A stretch of 64,000 bases of DNA, from positions 1 through 64,000 of the forward strand of contig NZ_CANMZV010000017.1 of the NCBI RefSeq assembly GCF_947502415.1, read 5' to 3'. The translations under genes were made by a program, and so were the position numbers. Position 1 is the stretch's first letter. Each line of letters starts with the position of its first letter. The notes beneath the pieces are model-generated. The model was not told the DNA's origin. It did no database searches and worked only from the letters and a program-made list of their open reading frames with translations. The DNA is from an uncultured Photobacterium sp. (GTDB lineage Bacteria > Pseudomonadota > Gammaproteobacteria > Enterobacterales > Vibrionaceae). Positions 41,932-50,573 of this stretch are shown here, piece after piece.

Positions 41932-41974
41932 AATGATTCCTTCCATTGAGCGCATTGTATGGTGAGGCTGGGGG

Positions 41975-42241
41975 TTAAGATGAAGATGTCGAGCCACCGG
42001 CTAGGCGGTCACACAAGCCTTTAGGTACCATGATGAAGGCGTCTTTCTGGCCATCGGTTTTTGCTGTGCCGGCACATGAGCTGGTCTTTGTTGCACAGTC
42101 ATTCTTACCGGCCTTAGCCACGCCGTAGCACTTTTCTTTAGCATCTGCTGCAACCGCGGTGGAGGTGGTCATGGCGGTACCTGCTAGTGCGAGCAGGCCC
42201 GTTACTGCAGTGGCTAGGGCGATATTGGTTGTCTTTTTCAT
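41975..42241 (-). CDS. Bufferin-type precursor peptide 1 (DUF2282)
   Basis: An 88-residue secreted precursor. The signal peptide runs to about residue 32 (AVAA), and the core has Cys38, Cys49, Cys56 and Cys77. The stretch from KEKC to DAFIM is identical to that of the next precursor; only a Met/Val change and the last few residues differ. I chose the ATG at 42241 (MKKTTN), which has AGAGGA 6 nt upstream, rather than the ATG at 42247. It is the first gene of the operon, 43 nt before precursor 2. Confidence 0.88.
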   Translation of the reverse strand: MKKTTNIALATAVTGLLALAGTAMTTSTAVAADAKEKCYGVAKAGKNDCATKTSSCAGTAKTDGQKDAFIMVPKGLCDRLAGGSTSSS

Positions 42242-42267
42242 AATCATTCCTCTTTGATAAGCTGACT

Positions 42268-42284
42268 GTTGCGATTACCGCAAC
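42268..42284. promoter_or_regulatory. Inverted repeat in the leader of the bufferin operon
   Basis: GTTGCG (42268-42273) and CGCAAC (42279-42284) separated by five bases, about 27 nt upstream of the first precursor ATG. It may be an operator for an unlinked regulator or an mRNA hairpin. The regulator is not known; no regulatory gene lies in the operon. Confidence 0.4.
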
Positions 42285-42534
42285 GTTTCCCTTTGTGTTA
42301 TGGGTGGCACCTGTTGGTGCTCTCGGAACATAAGAAAGGGCGAACTAGGTTTATATTTCACCTTTTTTTAACTTTTTTGGTTGTCTGGTAACATTTCGCC
42401 TTTCCAAGCATAGATCAAATAATCTGGGGCAAGAGGTTGAATATGGTGAATTTATAGACAATGAGGTAAACCCATAGGAGAGAGCCTGAATCGCTGAACA
42501 GCAGATGAAGTTCTCGAAACATTCTTTATGGGAG

Positions 42535-42568
42535 CTGGTATAATCATCAGCATTGTATAAATAACCAG
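42535..42568 (+). promoter_or_regulatory. uvrD promoter with LexA-like boxes
   Basis: A consensus -10 TATAAT lies at 42539-42544 with only a weak -35. A LexA-like box TTGT-N8-CCAG is at 42553-42568, close to the E. coli uvrD box (CTGT-N8-CCAG). A second degenerate box CTGG-N8-TCAG at 42535-42550 covers the -10. SOS control of uvrD is known in E. coli, and repression here is plausible from position. Confidence 0.6.
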
Positions 42569-42577
42569 TAGGTAACG

Positions 42578-44749
42578 ATGGACGCTTCACTTCTGTTAGA
42601 TGGCCTGAATGACAAGCAACGAGAGGCGGTGGCTGCACCGTTAGGTAATCACCTGGTCCTGGCGGGAGCGGGTAGTGGTAAAACCCGGGTATTGGTCCAT
42701 CGTATTGCCTGGCTGATGCAGATTGAGCAGGCTTCGCCATACTCGATCATGTCGGTGACCTTTACTAACAAGGCGGCTGCCGAAATGCGCGGCCGGATCA
42801 ATGAGCTGATGCAGGGCTCCAGTGCCGGCATGTGGAATGGCACTTTCCATGGCCTGTGCCATCGTATGCTGCGGGCGCATTATCTGGATGCCGCTTTGCC
42901 GGAAGACTTCAATATCCTCGATTCTGAGGATCAGATGCGTCTGCTGCGCCGATTGATCAAGGCCCAGAATCTGGACGAGAAGCAGTGGCCTGCGCGCCAG
43001 GCTGCCTGGTATATCAATGCCAAGAAGGATGAGGGGCTGCGTCCGGCTCATATCGAAACGTTCAACGATCCGGTTGAGCAAACCTGGCAGCGGATCTATA
43101 CCGCCTATCAGGAAGCTTGTGATCGTGCCGGGCTGGTTGATTTTGCCGAGCTGCTGCTACGTGCATTTGAGTTGTTGCAACGCAGCAAGCATATTCGCGA
43201 GCACTACCAGGCTCGTTTCAAGCACATCCTGGTTGACGAGTTCCAGGACACCAACAACATTCAGTTTGCCTGGTTACGTCTGATGGCGGGGCCGGACTGT
43301 AACGTGATGATTGTTGGTGATGACGATCAGTCTATCTATGGCTGGCGTGGTGCGCAGGTTGAAAACATTCAGCGTTTCTTGCGAGATTTCACTAATGCGT
43401 CATCGATTTTTCTTGAGCAGAATTACCGTTCCACTGGCAATATTCTGAATGCTGCCAACGAACTGATTGCCAATAACAATGAACGGATGGGCAAGAACCT
43501 CTGGACCGAAGGTGCCGAGGGTGAGCTGATTTCATTGTACTCGGCATTCAATGAATTGGATGAGGCGCGTTTTGCGGTCGGTAAGATCAAAGAGTGGCGT
43601 GAGCAGGGCGGAACCCTGAATGATACGGCGTTCCTCTACCGCAGCAATGCCCAGTCGCGGGTATTGGAAGAGGCGTTGATTCAAGCCGGGCTGCCTTACC
43701 GTATCTACGGCGGGATGCGTTTCTTCGAACGCCAGGAAATCAAAGATGCCTTGTCTTACCTGCGCCTGATGGCGAACCGTAATGATGACGCGTCTTTCGA
43801 GCGGGTGGTCAATACTCCGGCTCGTGGTTTGGGTGACCGTACCCTGGAAACGATTCGCATGGCAGCCCGCGATCGCGGTGCGACTATGTGGCAGGCCAGT
43901 GTGGCGCTTTTGGAAGAGCAGGTGCTGGCTGGCCGGGCGGCCAATTCACTGCGCCGTTTTATTGAGCTGATTAATGCGCTGGAAGATGACACCCGTGAGT
44001 TGCCGCTGTTCCAGCAGACGGATGAGGTGATCCGAAACTCCGGGCTGCGTGCTATGTACGAGCAGGAGAAAGGCGAGAAGGCGCAGGCGCGGATTGAAAA
44101 CCTGGAAGAGCTGGTAACGGCAACCCGCCAGTTCGAAGTACCGGAAGAAGCTGAAGAGATGAGTCCGTTGTCGGCGTTTCTGTCTCATGCAGCACTGGAA
44201 GCTGGTGAAGGCCAGGCCGATGATTTTGAAGATGCGGTGCAGTTGATGACAATGCACAGTGCTAAGGGGCTGGAGTTTCCGGTGGTCTTCATGGTTGGTG
44301 TTGAAGAGGGTATGTTCCCGAGCTCACGGACTACTGAAGAAGTGGGACGACTGGAGGAAGAGCGTCGCCTTTGCTACGTGGGTATGACCCGTGCGATGCA
44401 GAAGTTGTACATCACCTATGCCGAGATGCGCCGCCTGTACGGTAAGGATAACTTCCACAAGCCATCGCGCTTTATCCGCGAAATCCCGACTGAATATGTC
44501 GAGGAGGTTCGGATGAAAGCGCAGGTGTCGCGTCCGGCCAGCAGCGGTCGCTTCAGCCAGACGCAGGTGAATGATAACTTTAACCAGACCGGTTTCAGTT
44601 TGGGGCAGCGTGTTATGCATCCGAAGTTTGGTGAAGGAACTATCATCAACTTTGAAGGCAGTGGTGCCCAGAGCCGTGTGCAGGTTGCATTTAACGGAGA
44701 AGGCATCAAGTGGCTGGTAACTCAGTACGCCAAGCTTCAGCCTATGTAA
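42578..44749 (+). CDS. uvrD: DNA helicase II UvrD
   Basis: A 3'-5' superfamily 1A helicase for nucleotide excision and mismatch repair. The product is 723 residues (E. coli 720). Walker A GAGSGKT is at 30-36, Walker B is DEFQDTN, and GDDDQSIYGWRGA, QNYRSTGNIL and VGMTRAMQKL are the later helicase motifs. The C-terminal Tudor-like domain ends with WLVTQYAKLQPM. It follows a LexA-like promoter and ends at a terminator. Confidence 0.98.
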   Translation: MDASLLLDGLNDKQREAVAAPLGNHLVLAGAGSGKTRVLVHRIAWLMQIEQASPYSIMSVTFTNKAAAEMRGRINELMQGSSAGMWNGTFHGLCHRMLRAHYLDAALPEDFNILDSEDQMRLLRRLIKAQNLDEKQWPARQAAWYINAKKDEGLRPAHIETFNDPVEQTWQRIYTAYQEACDRAGLVDFAELLLRAFELLQRSKHIREHYQARFKHILVDEFQDTNNIQFAWLRLMAGPDCNVMIVGDDDQSIYGWRGAQVENIQRFLRDFTNASSIFLEQNYRSTGNILNAANELIANNNERMGKNLWTEGAEGELISLYSAFNELDEARFAVGKIKEWREQGGTLNDTAFLYRSNAQSRVLEEALIQAGLPYRIYGGMRFFERQEIKDALSYLRLMANRNDDASFERVVNTPARGLGDRTLETIRMAARDRGATMWQASVALLEEQVLAGRAANSLRRFIELINALEDDTRELPLFQQTDEVIRNSGLRAMYEQEKGEKAQARIENLEELVTATRQFEVPEEAEEMSPLSAFLSHAALEAGEGQADDFEDAVQLMTMHSAKGLEFPVVFMVGVEEGMFPSSRTTEEVGRLEEERRLCYVGMTRAMQKLYITYAEMRRLYGKDNFHKPSRFIREIPTEYVEEVRMKAQVSRPASSGRFSQTQVNDNFNQTGFSLGQRVMHPKFGEGTIINFEGSGAQSRVQVAFNGEGIKWLVTQYAKLQPM

Positions 44750-44782
44750 TACTAATCAGCCTGATTGCTTCACAGTAAGAGA

Positions 44783-44816
44783 AAAGCCCGCCAGGCAAAT
44801 CCATGGCGGGCTTTTT
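44783..44816. terminator. Terminator between uvrD and ggt
   Basis: AAGCCCGCCA / TGGCGGGCTT hairpin and five T on the plus strand; an AAAA stretch on the other side may also serve the minus-strand ggt gene. Confidence 0.9.
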
Positions 44817-44852
44817 GGTATTGGTCGCCGTGCGTTGGTGTAGTGACCTGAC

Positions 44853-46634
44853 TTACTGGGCTATAACTTTGCCTTCCCGGCGCTGATCGGCAGCCCCTGT
44901 GAGTTGTCTGCCGTCAATTTTGATGGCCTGGATCCCAGAGTTGAGATCTTTGACTTTGACCTCGAAGCCAATCTGCTCAAGTTTCAGTGCCCACTGTTCG
45001 GCAGCAGTGCCTTTTTCCAGCTCGAAAGCCCCGAAGCGGTTATTCATGTTGGGCAGGTTGATTGCCTGCTGCAGGTCGAGGTTCCAGTCAAGGTGGCCGA
45101 TTAAGGTTTTGGCTACGTAGCCGATGATGTGGCTGCCCCCCGGCGAGCCGATAGCCAGATAAGGGCTGTTATCGCGCATGACGATCGTCGGGGCCATGGA
45201 TGAGCGCGGACGTTTACCCGGTTCGAGGCGGTTGGCTATGGGACGCCCGTCAATGTGGGTGCGGAACGAGAAGTCGGTCAGTTCGTTGTTGAGCAAGAAG
45301 CCGCGGACCATCAGGCGAGAGCCGAAGCCGTTCTCAATCGTGGTGGTGAGGGAAACGACATTGCGGTCCCGGTCGACAATTGAAAAGTGGCTGGTGGATG
45401 GTAGCTCCAGTGATTCATCAGCAGCGTAGTTCATCGCATGGGACCAGATCGGCTGTCCTGGTTCGACACTGGTCAGAGCCTTGTCTTTTTTGAGCAGGGC
45501 TGCCCGATGCTCGAGGTAGCTGGCAGCCAGTAGGCCGGCAGTAGGCATCGGAACATAATCACTGTCAGCCATGTAATGGCTGCGATCGGCGAAGGCCAGG
45601 CGCGAGGCATCACCGAGCAGGCGCCAGCTGTTGATATTGTCGTGGCCCATTTTGCCGATTGGGAAGTGGCTGAGTATCCCCATGATCTGACCTAAGGTCA
45701 GCGCTCCTGAGCTTGGCGGTCCCATGCCGCAGATTTCGAACTGGCGGTAGGGGGCACAGACAGGCTCCCGTTCTTTGATTTGGTAGGTTGCCAGATCCAT
45801 AGCGCTGAGCACACCGGGGTTCCCTTCGGCGTTGCGTACTGTATTGACGATATCTTTGGCTATATCACCGTGGTAAAACGCGCTGGCACCGTGCTCGGCA
45901 ATCTGAGTTAGGGTGTCGGCGTAGGTCGGGTTAGTCAGGCTTTGTCCTGCCCGGAGCGGACTGCCGTCATCATTGAAGAAATAAGCAGCGGTTGCTTTCC
46001 AGCGTTGTAGGTTTTCCTGATCCTCCGCAATGAGTGCTGCCAATCGCGGGCTGACGATAAATCCTTGTTTGGCAAGCCGGATGGCCGGAGTGAATAGATC
46101 GCGCCATGGCAGTTTTCCGTAGCGTTGGTGAGTGCGCCACATCAGCTTAACGGTACCGGGCGTACCGACAGAGCGGCCGCCGACAACAGCATCGAAAAAG
46201 GCCAGCGGTTGACCCTTTTTATCTTGGAACAGGCGTGGTGTTGCAGCGAAAGGTGCGGTTTCCCGGCCGTCGAAGGTGGTAAGTTTGTCATTTTCGGCGT
46301 CCCAATAGACGAGAAATGCCCCGCCGCCGATACCAGATGATTGCGGCTCGGTCAGCCCGAGCACCAACTGGATCGCGACCATGGCATCAATGGCATTTCC
46401 TCCCTGGCGCAATATGGTTGCGCCTGCCTCACTGGCATACGGATTGGCGGCGGCTACCATCCACTCTTTCCCGCGGACCAGCGTTTGCGAGCCAATTCCG
46501 GTTGCCGCCTCAGGGGCTATGTCATCGGCGGTCTGCTTGCGGGCTTCTTGATGGCTTTCCTTGCTGATCACCGGAGAGATAAACAGGGAGGTGGCCAGTA
46601 GTGCCATTACCAGCTGGGATATTTTCCGCTCCAT
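44853..46634 (-). CDS. ggt: Gamma-glutamyltransferase (glutathione hydrolase)
   Basis: A periplasmic N-terminal-nucleophile enzyme that cleaves the gamma-glutamyl bond of glutathione. The product is 593 residues with a signal peptide (about 1-24). The autocleavage Thr is Thr414 in ELPSTSHFSIVD, giving a large subunit (about 25-413) and a small one of 180 residues. Substrate-binding segments GSRLMVRGFLLNNELTDFSF and PRSSMAPTIV are present. It is a single gene, between the uvrD terminator and rarD. Confidence 0.95.
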   Translation of the reverse strand: MERKISQLVMALLATSLFISPVISKESHQEARKQTADDIAPEAATGIGSQTLVRGKEWMVAAANPYASEAGATILRQGGNAIDAMVAIQLVLGLTEPQSSGIGGGAFLVYWDAENDKLTTFDGRETAPFAATPRLFQDKKGQPLAFFDAVVGGRSVGTPGTVKLMWRTHQRYGKLPWRDLFTPAIRLAKQGFIVSPRLAALIAEDQENLQRWKATAAYFFNDDGSPLRAGQSLTNPTYADTLTQIAEHGASAFYHGDIAKDIVNTVRNAEGNPGVLSAMDLATYQIKEREPVCAPYRQFEICGMGPPSSGALTLGQIMGILSHFPIGKMGHDNINSWRLLGDASRLAFADRSHYMADSDYVPMPTAGLLAASYLEHRAALLKKDKALTSVEPGQPIWSHAMNYAADESLELPSTSHFSIVDRDRNVVSLTTTIENGFGSRLMVRGFLLNNELTDFSFRTHIDGRPIANRLEPGKRPRSSMAPTIVMRDNSPYLAIGSPGGSHIIGYVAKTLIGHLDWNLDLQQAINLPNMNNRFGAFELEKGTAAEQWALKLEQIGFEVKVKDLNSGIQAIKIDGRQLTGAADQRREGKVIAQ

Positions 46635-46757
46635 GGCTGTTCCTCTTATGCAACTAGGGCTAACAAAGCGTAAGAGCGGAAATCAGGGCTGTCTAATTAT
46701 GGCGCTGTTTTTTGTGGCCGCAATCAAGAATTTACTTTTGCTTCCTAGGCCACAAGG

Positions 46758-47669
46758 TCAGCTGGTGCAAGCCAGTTTCCTGGCGTGGCGGTGCCCTTTG
46801 ATACCGTCGAAGCTAAAGAGCAGCAGAGCTCCCCAGATAAAGGCAAAAGTGTAGCCTTTGTCGAGTGTAAAACTTTCGCCGTAGACGGTGACGGCCAGCA
46901 GAAACATCAGGCTCGGGCCAATGTACTGGAAAAAACCGAGGGTAGAGAGTTTGAGCTTGGTGGCTGCCCCGGTAAAACACAGCAGAGGGACGGTGGTGAC
47001 AATACCGGCGGCCATGAGCAGCAGGTTGGTGCTCATCGGGTTGACACTCCAGTCAGACGTCGGGCTGTCGGCAATCAACAGAACATAGCAAGCCGCCATC
47101 GGTAGCAGCAGGCAAGTCTCCATGAACAGGCCGGTTTGAGCATCGAGGCGGATTTTTTTGCGCATCAAGCCATAAAAGCCGAAGCTGGTTGCCAGCGCCA
47201 GGGCAATCCACGGAAGAGAACCGAACTGGATCAGCTGAACACCAACCCCGCAAGCGGCCAGTGCCACGGCGAACCATTGCAGCGGGCGTAGTCGTTCGCC
47301 CAGAAAGATCATCCCCAGCATCACGTTGAGCAGTGGGTTAATGTAATAGCCCAGGCTAGCATCTAGCATGTAGTTATTGTTGACTGCCCAGATGAAGATC
47401 AGCCAGTTACCGCCGACCAGCAGTGAAGTCGCAACCAGGAGCAGGAGGGTTTTCGGCTGGCGCAGTACGGCACGGACTTTGCCCCAGCTTTTGCTGACCC
47501 AGATGATGGCGGCGATAAAGAAGAATGACCAGATCACCCGGTGGCTGAGAATTTCCAGCGGGCTCACGGCCTGGAGTGTCTTGAAATAAATCGGGGCAAT
47601 GCCCCACATAGTATAGGCGGATAGGGCAAGGATAACTCCGCGCTGGGTTTCTTGGCTTTGCTCGTTCAT
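46758..47669 (-). CDS. rarD: RarD-type EamA transporter
   Basis: A 303-residue inner-membrane protein with about ten transmembrane helices. It starts RGVILALSAYTMWGIAPIYFK and contains SHRVIWSFFFIAAII, as in RarD. E. coli RarD is associated with chloramphenicol resistance; the substrate is uncertain. Its leader contains a perfect hairpin 20 nt upstream of the start. It is divergent from recQ. Confidence 0.92.
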   Translation of the reverse strand: MNEQSQETQRGVILALSAYTMWGIAPIYFKTLQAVSPLEILSHRVIWSFFFIAAIIWVSKSWGKVRAVLRQPKTLLLLVATSLLVGGNWLIFIWAVNNNYMLDASLGYYINPLLNVMLGMIFLGERLRPLQWFAVALAACGVGVQLIQFGSLPWIALALATSFGFYGLMRKKIRLDAQTGLFMETCLLLPMAACYVLLIADSPTSDWSVNPMSTNLLLMAAGIVTTVPLLCFTGAATKLKLSTLGFFQYIGPSLMFLLAVTVYGESFTLDKGYTFAFIWGALLLFSFDGIKGHRHARKLACTS

Positions 47670-47689
47670 TGAATCTCTTGTTGTTAATA

Positions 47690-47717
47690 CCCATCAGCAA
47701 CGACTTATGCTGATGGG
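47690..47717 (-). promoter_or_regulatory. Perfect 10-bp hairpin in the rarD leader
   Basis: CCCATCAGCA (47690-47699) and TGCTGATGGG (47708-47717) with an 8-nt loop, close to the rarD start at 47669. There is no T-run after it on the minus strand, so it is not a standard terminator. It may be an operator or a translational control element. Confidence 0.5.
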
Positions 47718-47929
47718 GATGCGTCGGATATGAATTGCATGTTTTTTCATAAGAATATGCAAAGTCAGTATAAAACGCGTTCGATAGCGCTGTCACCTGC
47801 GATGATCGACTGGGTTGCATGATGGATGTGGTGTTATTGAGGTTATCGGATGGCTGTGAAGGGAGGGATGCTCCCATCACTGATCTGATTGGTATAGAAT
47901 ACCTAGCTCATTAATGAAAGAGTCGATTT

Positions 47930-49774
47930 ATGTCATCTAGCAGCGTCGCCGTTTGTCAGTCCGTCTCCCTCCCGGCCAGTGAGCAAATTTTGCAGGATGT
48001 GTTTGGTTACCAGACATTTCGTACCGGCCAGCAAGAGGTGATTGAGGCGGTAGCCGAAGGCCGTGACTGCCTAGTGATCATGCCGACCGGCGGCGGAAAG
48101 TCGCTGTGCTACCAGATCCCGGCCCTGATGCGTGACGGGCTGACGCTGGTAGTTTCTCCCTTGATATCCTTGATGAAAGATCAGGTTGACCAGCTTAATG
48201 CCAATGGCGTGGCGGCGGCTTGCCTTAATTCGACGATGTCCCGCGATGCGATGCAGGATACTTACCGCGCGATGCTGGATGGTGACGTGAAGCTGGTTTA
48301 TGTTTCACCGGAGCGGGTCATGACTCGCGATTTCCTTGACCGTTTGCGTGATATGCCGCTGAGTCTGGTGGCGGTGGATGAGGCGCACTGTATTTCACAG
48401 TGGGGGCATGATTTTCGTCCGGAGTATGCTGCGTTGGGTACCCTGAAGCAGCATTTTGCCCAGCTGCCGATCATGGCTCTGACGGCAACGGCAGACGAAA
48501 CGACCCGCCAGGATATCCTTTCTCGCCTGAGCCTGACGGAGCCGCATATTTACCTTGGCAGCTTCGACCGGCCGAATATCCGTTATACCTTGCAGGAAAA
48601 GTACAAGCCGATGTCCCAGCTGATCAAGTACCTTGGTGGGGTACGGGGTCAGTGCGGGATTGTTTATTGCAACAGCCGTAAGCGGGTTGAACAAATTACT
48701 GAAAAACTTTGTGATAGCGGGATCCGGGCAGCGGCCTACCATGCCGGTCTGGAGTACGATGAGCGAACCCGGGTACAGGAAGGTTTTCAGCGGGATGATA
48801 TTCATATCGTAGTGGCGACGGTGGCTTTCGGAATGGGGATCAACAAGCCCAATGTCCGTTTTGTGGTGCATTACGATATTCCCCGTAATATTGAATCTTA
48901 CTATCAGGAGACTGGCCGGGCCGGGCGTGATGGCCTGCCCGCTGAGGCGGTGATGTTTTATGACCCGTCGGATTTGGCCTGGTTACGCCGCTGCCTTGAT
49001 GAGAAAGAAGAGGGGCCGCAGAAACTGGTGGAGAGCCATAAGCTTAATGCTATGGGCGCATTTGCCGAAGCTCAGACTTGTCGCCGTCAAGTATTGCTCA
49101 ATTACTTCGGGGAGTACCGTGAGGAGCCGTGCGGCAACTGTGATATTTGCCTTGATCCGCCGAAGCGTTTTTCAGCTGTTGAAGTGGCGCAAATGGCTCT
49201 CTCTTGTGTCTATCGGGTGAATCAGTGTTTTGGTATCAACCACGTTGTTGATGTTCTGCGTGGTATGCAGAACCAACGTATCCGTGAGCATGGCCATGAT
49301 AAATTGAGCACCTACGGGATCGGCCGTGAGCATAATCATGAGTTCTGGGTGAGTATCTTGCGTCAGCTGGTTCATCGCGGCTACCTGACTCAGAATATTG
49401 TCCGCAGTTCAACGTTGCAGCTGACCGAGAAGGCTCGCGGTGTGCTGCGTGCCGAAGTGGAGCTGGAATTGGCGGTTCCGCGATTAGATATTGCAGCCCG
49501 CAGTGCCAAGAATGACAAACTGGCCAACCGGCATTATGACAAGAAGTTGTTTGCCAAGTTGCGTAAGCTCCGCAAGGCGATTGCTGATGAGGAAGAACTG
49601 CCGCCTTACGTGGTGTTTAACGATGCCAGTTTGATGGAAATGGCGGAAATGTTGCCGACTTCAGCGGGAGAGCTGCTGGCAGTGAACGGCGTTGGCCACC
49701 GTAAGCTGGAAAAATATGGGAATGTGTTCCTGACTGTGATTGAAGATCACTTAATGGCGGGCATTGACGAATAA
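47930..49774 (+). CDS. recQ: ATP-dependent DNA helicase RecQ
   Basis: A 3'-5' helicase of recombination and fork repair. The product is 614 residues (E. coli 609). Walker A PTGGGKS is at 52-58 and the DEAH box is DEAHCISQWGHDFRPEY. The RecQ zinc site is visible as CRRQ plus CGNCDIC (about 385-407). A winged-helix RQC domain and a C-terminal HRDC domain (about 530-610) follow. It is divergent from rarD. Confidence 0.98.
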   Translation: MSSSSVAVCQSVSLPASEQILQDVFGYQTFRTGQQEVIEAVAEGRDCLVIMPTGGGKSLCYQIPALMRDGLTLVVSPLISLMKDQVDQLNANGVAAACLNSTMSRDAMQDTYRAMLDGDVKLVYVSPERVMTRDFLDRLRDMPLSLVAVDEAHCISQWGHDFRPEYAALGTLKQHFAQLPIMALTATADETTRQDILSRLSLTEPHIYLGSFDRPNIRYTLQEKYKPMSQLIKYLGGVRGQCGIVYCNSRKRVEQITEKLCDSGIRAAAYHAGLEYDERTRVQEGFQRDDIHIVVATVAFGMGINKPNVRFVVHYDIPRNIESYYQETGRAGRDGLPAEAVMFYDPSDLAWLRRCLDEKEEGPQKLVESHKLNAMGAFAEAQTCRRQVLLNYFGEYREEPCGNCDICLDPPKRFSAVEVAQMALSCVYRVNQCFGINHVVDVLRGMQNQRIREHGHDKLSTYGIGREHNHEFWVSILRQLVHRGYLTQNIVRSSTLQLTEKARGVLRAEVELELAVPRLDIAARSAKNDKLANRHYDKKLFAKLRKLRKAIADEEELPPYVVFNDASLMEMAEMLPTSAGELLAVNGVGHRKLEKYGNVFLTVIEDHLMAGIDE

Positions 49775-49798
49775 AAAAAAACGGACTGCCTGAGTCCG
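49773..49798 (-). terminator. Minus-strand terminator overlapping the recQ stop
   Basis: Read on the minus strand, CGGACT / AGTCCG with a CAGGC loop is followed by nine T. On the plus strand no T-run follows the stem, so the polarity is clearly minus. No minus-strand protein gene enters it: the next genes to the right are plus-strand. Confidence 0.7.
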
Positions 49799-50072
49799 GT
49801 TGAAATGCGTTAAAGAAACATACTGAGTATGTCTAGTTCGCTACAAAACAGCTTGCGTATTTGGTGAGAATGTTTGTTTCACCTGCTGTCCGGAAGAAGG
49901 GAAAGGACGGATGCGTTTTCTCGCAGCCGGACAACAGGGCCAATGAGACCATGAAGAGCGCGTGGCTGGCTATAGCTTCTTTATTGCTTGATACTCATAG
50001 AAACAATTGGTTACAGGAAACTCGCCCGCTTAGGATGTGGTTGGCTGATTGCGTGGATAAAAGGAGCAGGTA
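49799..50072. other. Intergenic interval without a clear gene
   Basis: No convincing coding frame. On the minus strand it contains a small hairpin ACATACT/AGTATGT (about 49820-49833) and leads into the minus-strand terminator at 49773-49798, so a short unassigned RNA is possible. Confidence 0.4.
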
Positions 50073-50393
50073 ATGCCGGACATTTTAATTTCTTCCTCTG
50101 TTTTTACTTGCCGGGATCTCGACCTGGAGCAAGGCTTGCTGGTCATTGATGGTCCTGATTTTGATTTCGACAGCTTTCCTGCGGTCGCCAAACAGCTGGT
50201 TGGGATAATTGGTGCCAAGGTGTTCGAACAGGAAGTGAATGCAGATCTGCATGTCTGGCTGATTGATTTCGAAGGTTGCCGGCTGATGCTTAAAGGCGAG
50301 CACTATGCGTCAGTCCTGTGGCTGGAATGGTTGTCGCCTGATGGGCATGAAACGCTGACATTCTTGGCCCGGTTGCTGGGAAAACGGATTTGA
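50073..50393 (+). CDS. DUF3630 family protein
   Basis: A 106-residue cytosolic protein of unknown function, DUF3630 type, known from vibrios and relatives beside recQ. It contains no transmembrane segment or Cys motif of note. AAAGGAG precedes the ATG. A Trp-rich segment (VWLIDFEGCRLML, LWLEWLSPDG) is the most conserved-looking part. It lies between recQ and the preQ1 riboswitch. Confidence 0.8.
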   Translation: MPDILISSSVFTCRDLDLEQGLLVIDGPDFDFDSFPAVAKQLVGIIGAKVFEQEVNADLHVWLIDFEGCRLMLKGEHYASVLWLEWLSPDGHETLTFLARLLGKRI

Positions 50394-50533
50394 TCTCGGG
50401 TTAAAATAACGGCAGGCTGGCTGTAATCGGTTGCTTTCTTGAACAGATCTTTTTGGGGCTAGGCAACGTAAGTGGTTAATGTATAATCGCCGCTTCGGTT
50501 GCTGCTGTCTGGTGTGAGAGCCTGGCGGCAGTG

Positions 50534-50568
50534 TTTTGGGTTCCCTCTCCCCCAATGACAAAAAGGTC
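50534..50568 (+). promoter_or_regulatory. preQ1-I riboswitch, probable
   Basis: The fold matches the small preQ1 class I pseudoknot. P1 is TTGGG (50536-50540) with CCCAA (50551-50555). The conserved TTC follows P1 at 50541-50543. P2 pairs CCT (50544-50546) with AGG (50564-50566) across an A-rich loop (ACAAAA). The AGG is also the ribosome-binding site of the queuosine-precursor transporter starting at 50574, so ligand binding would block translation. The gene partner fits the class. The match is by eye, without a covariance-model score. Confidence 0.68.
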
Positions 50569-50573
50569 TTATC

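Noticed and set aside
49861-50073. 70-codon plus-strand frame between recQ and the DUF3630 gene
   Set aside because: No ribosome-binding site and no family resemblance; it looks like a chance frame.
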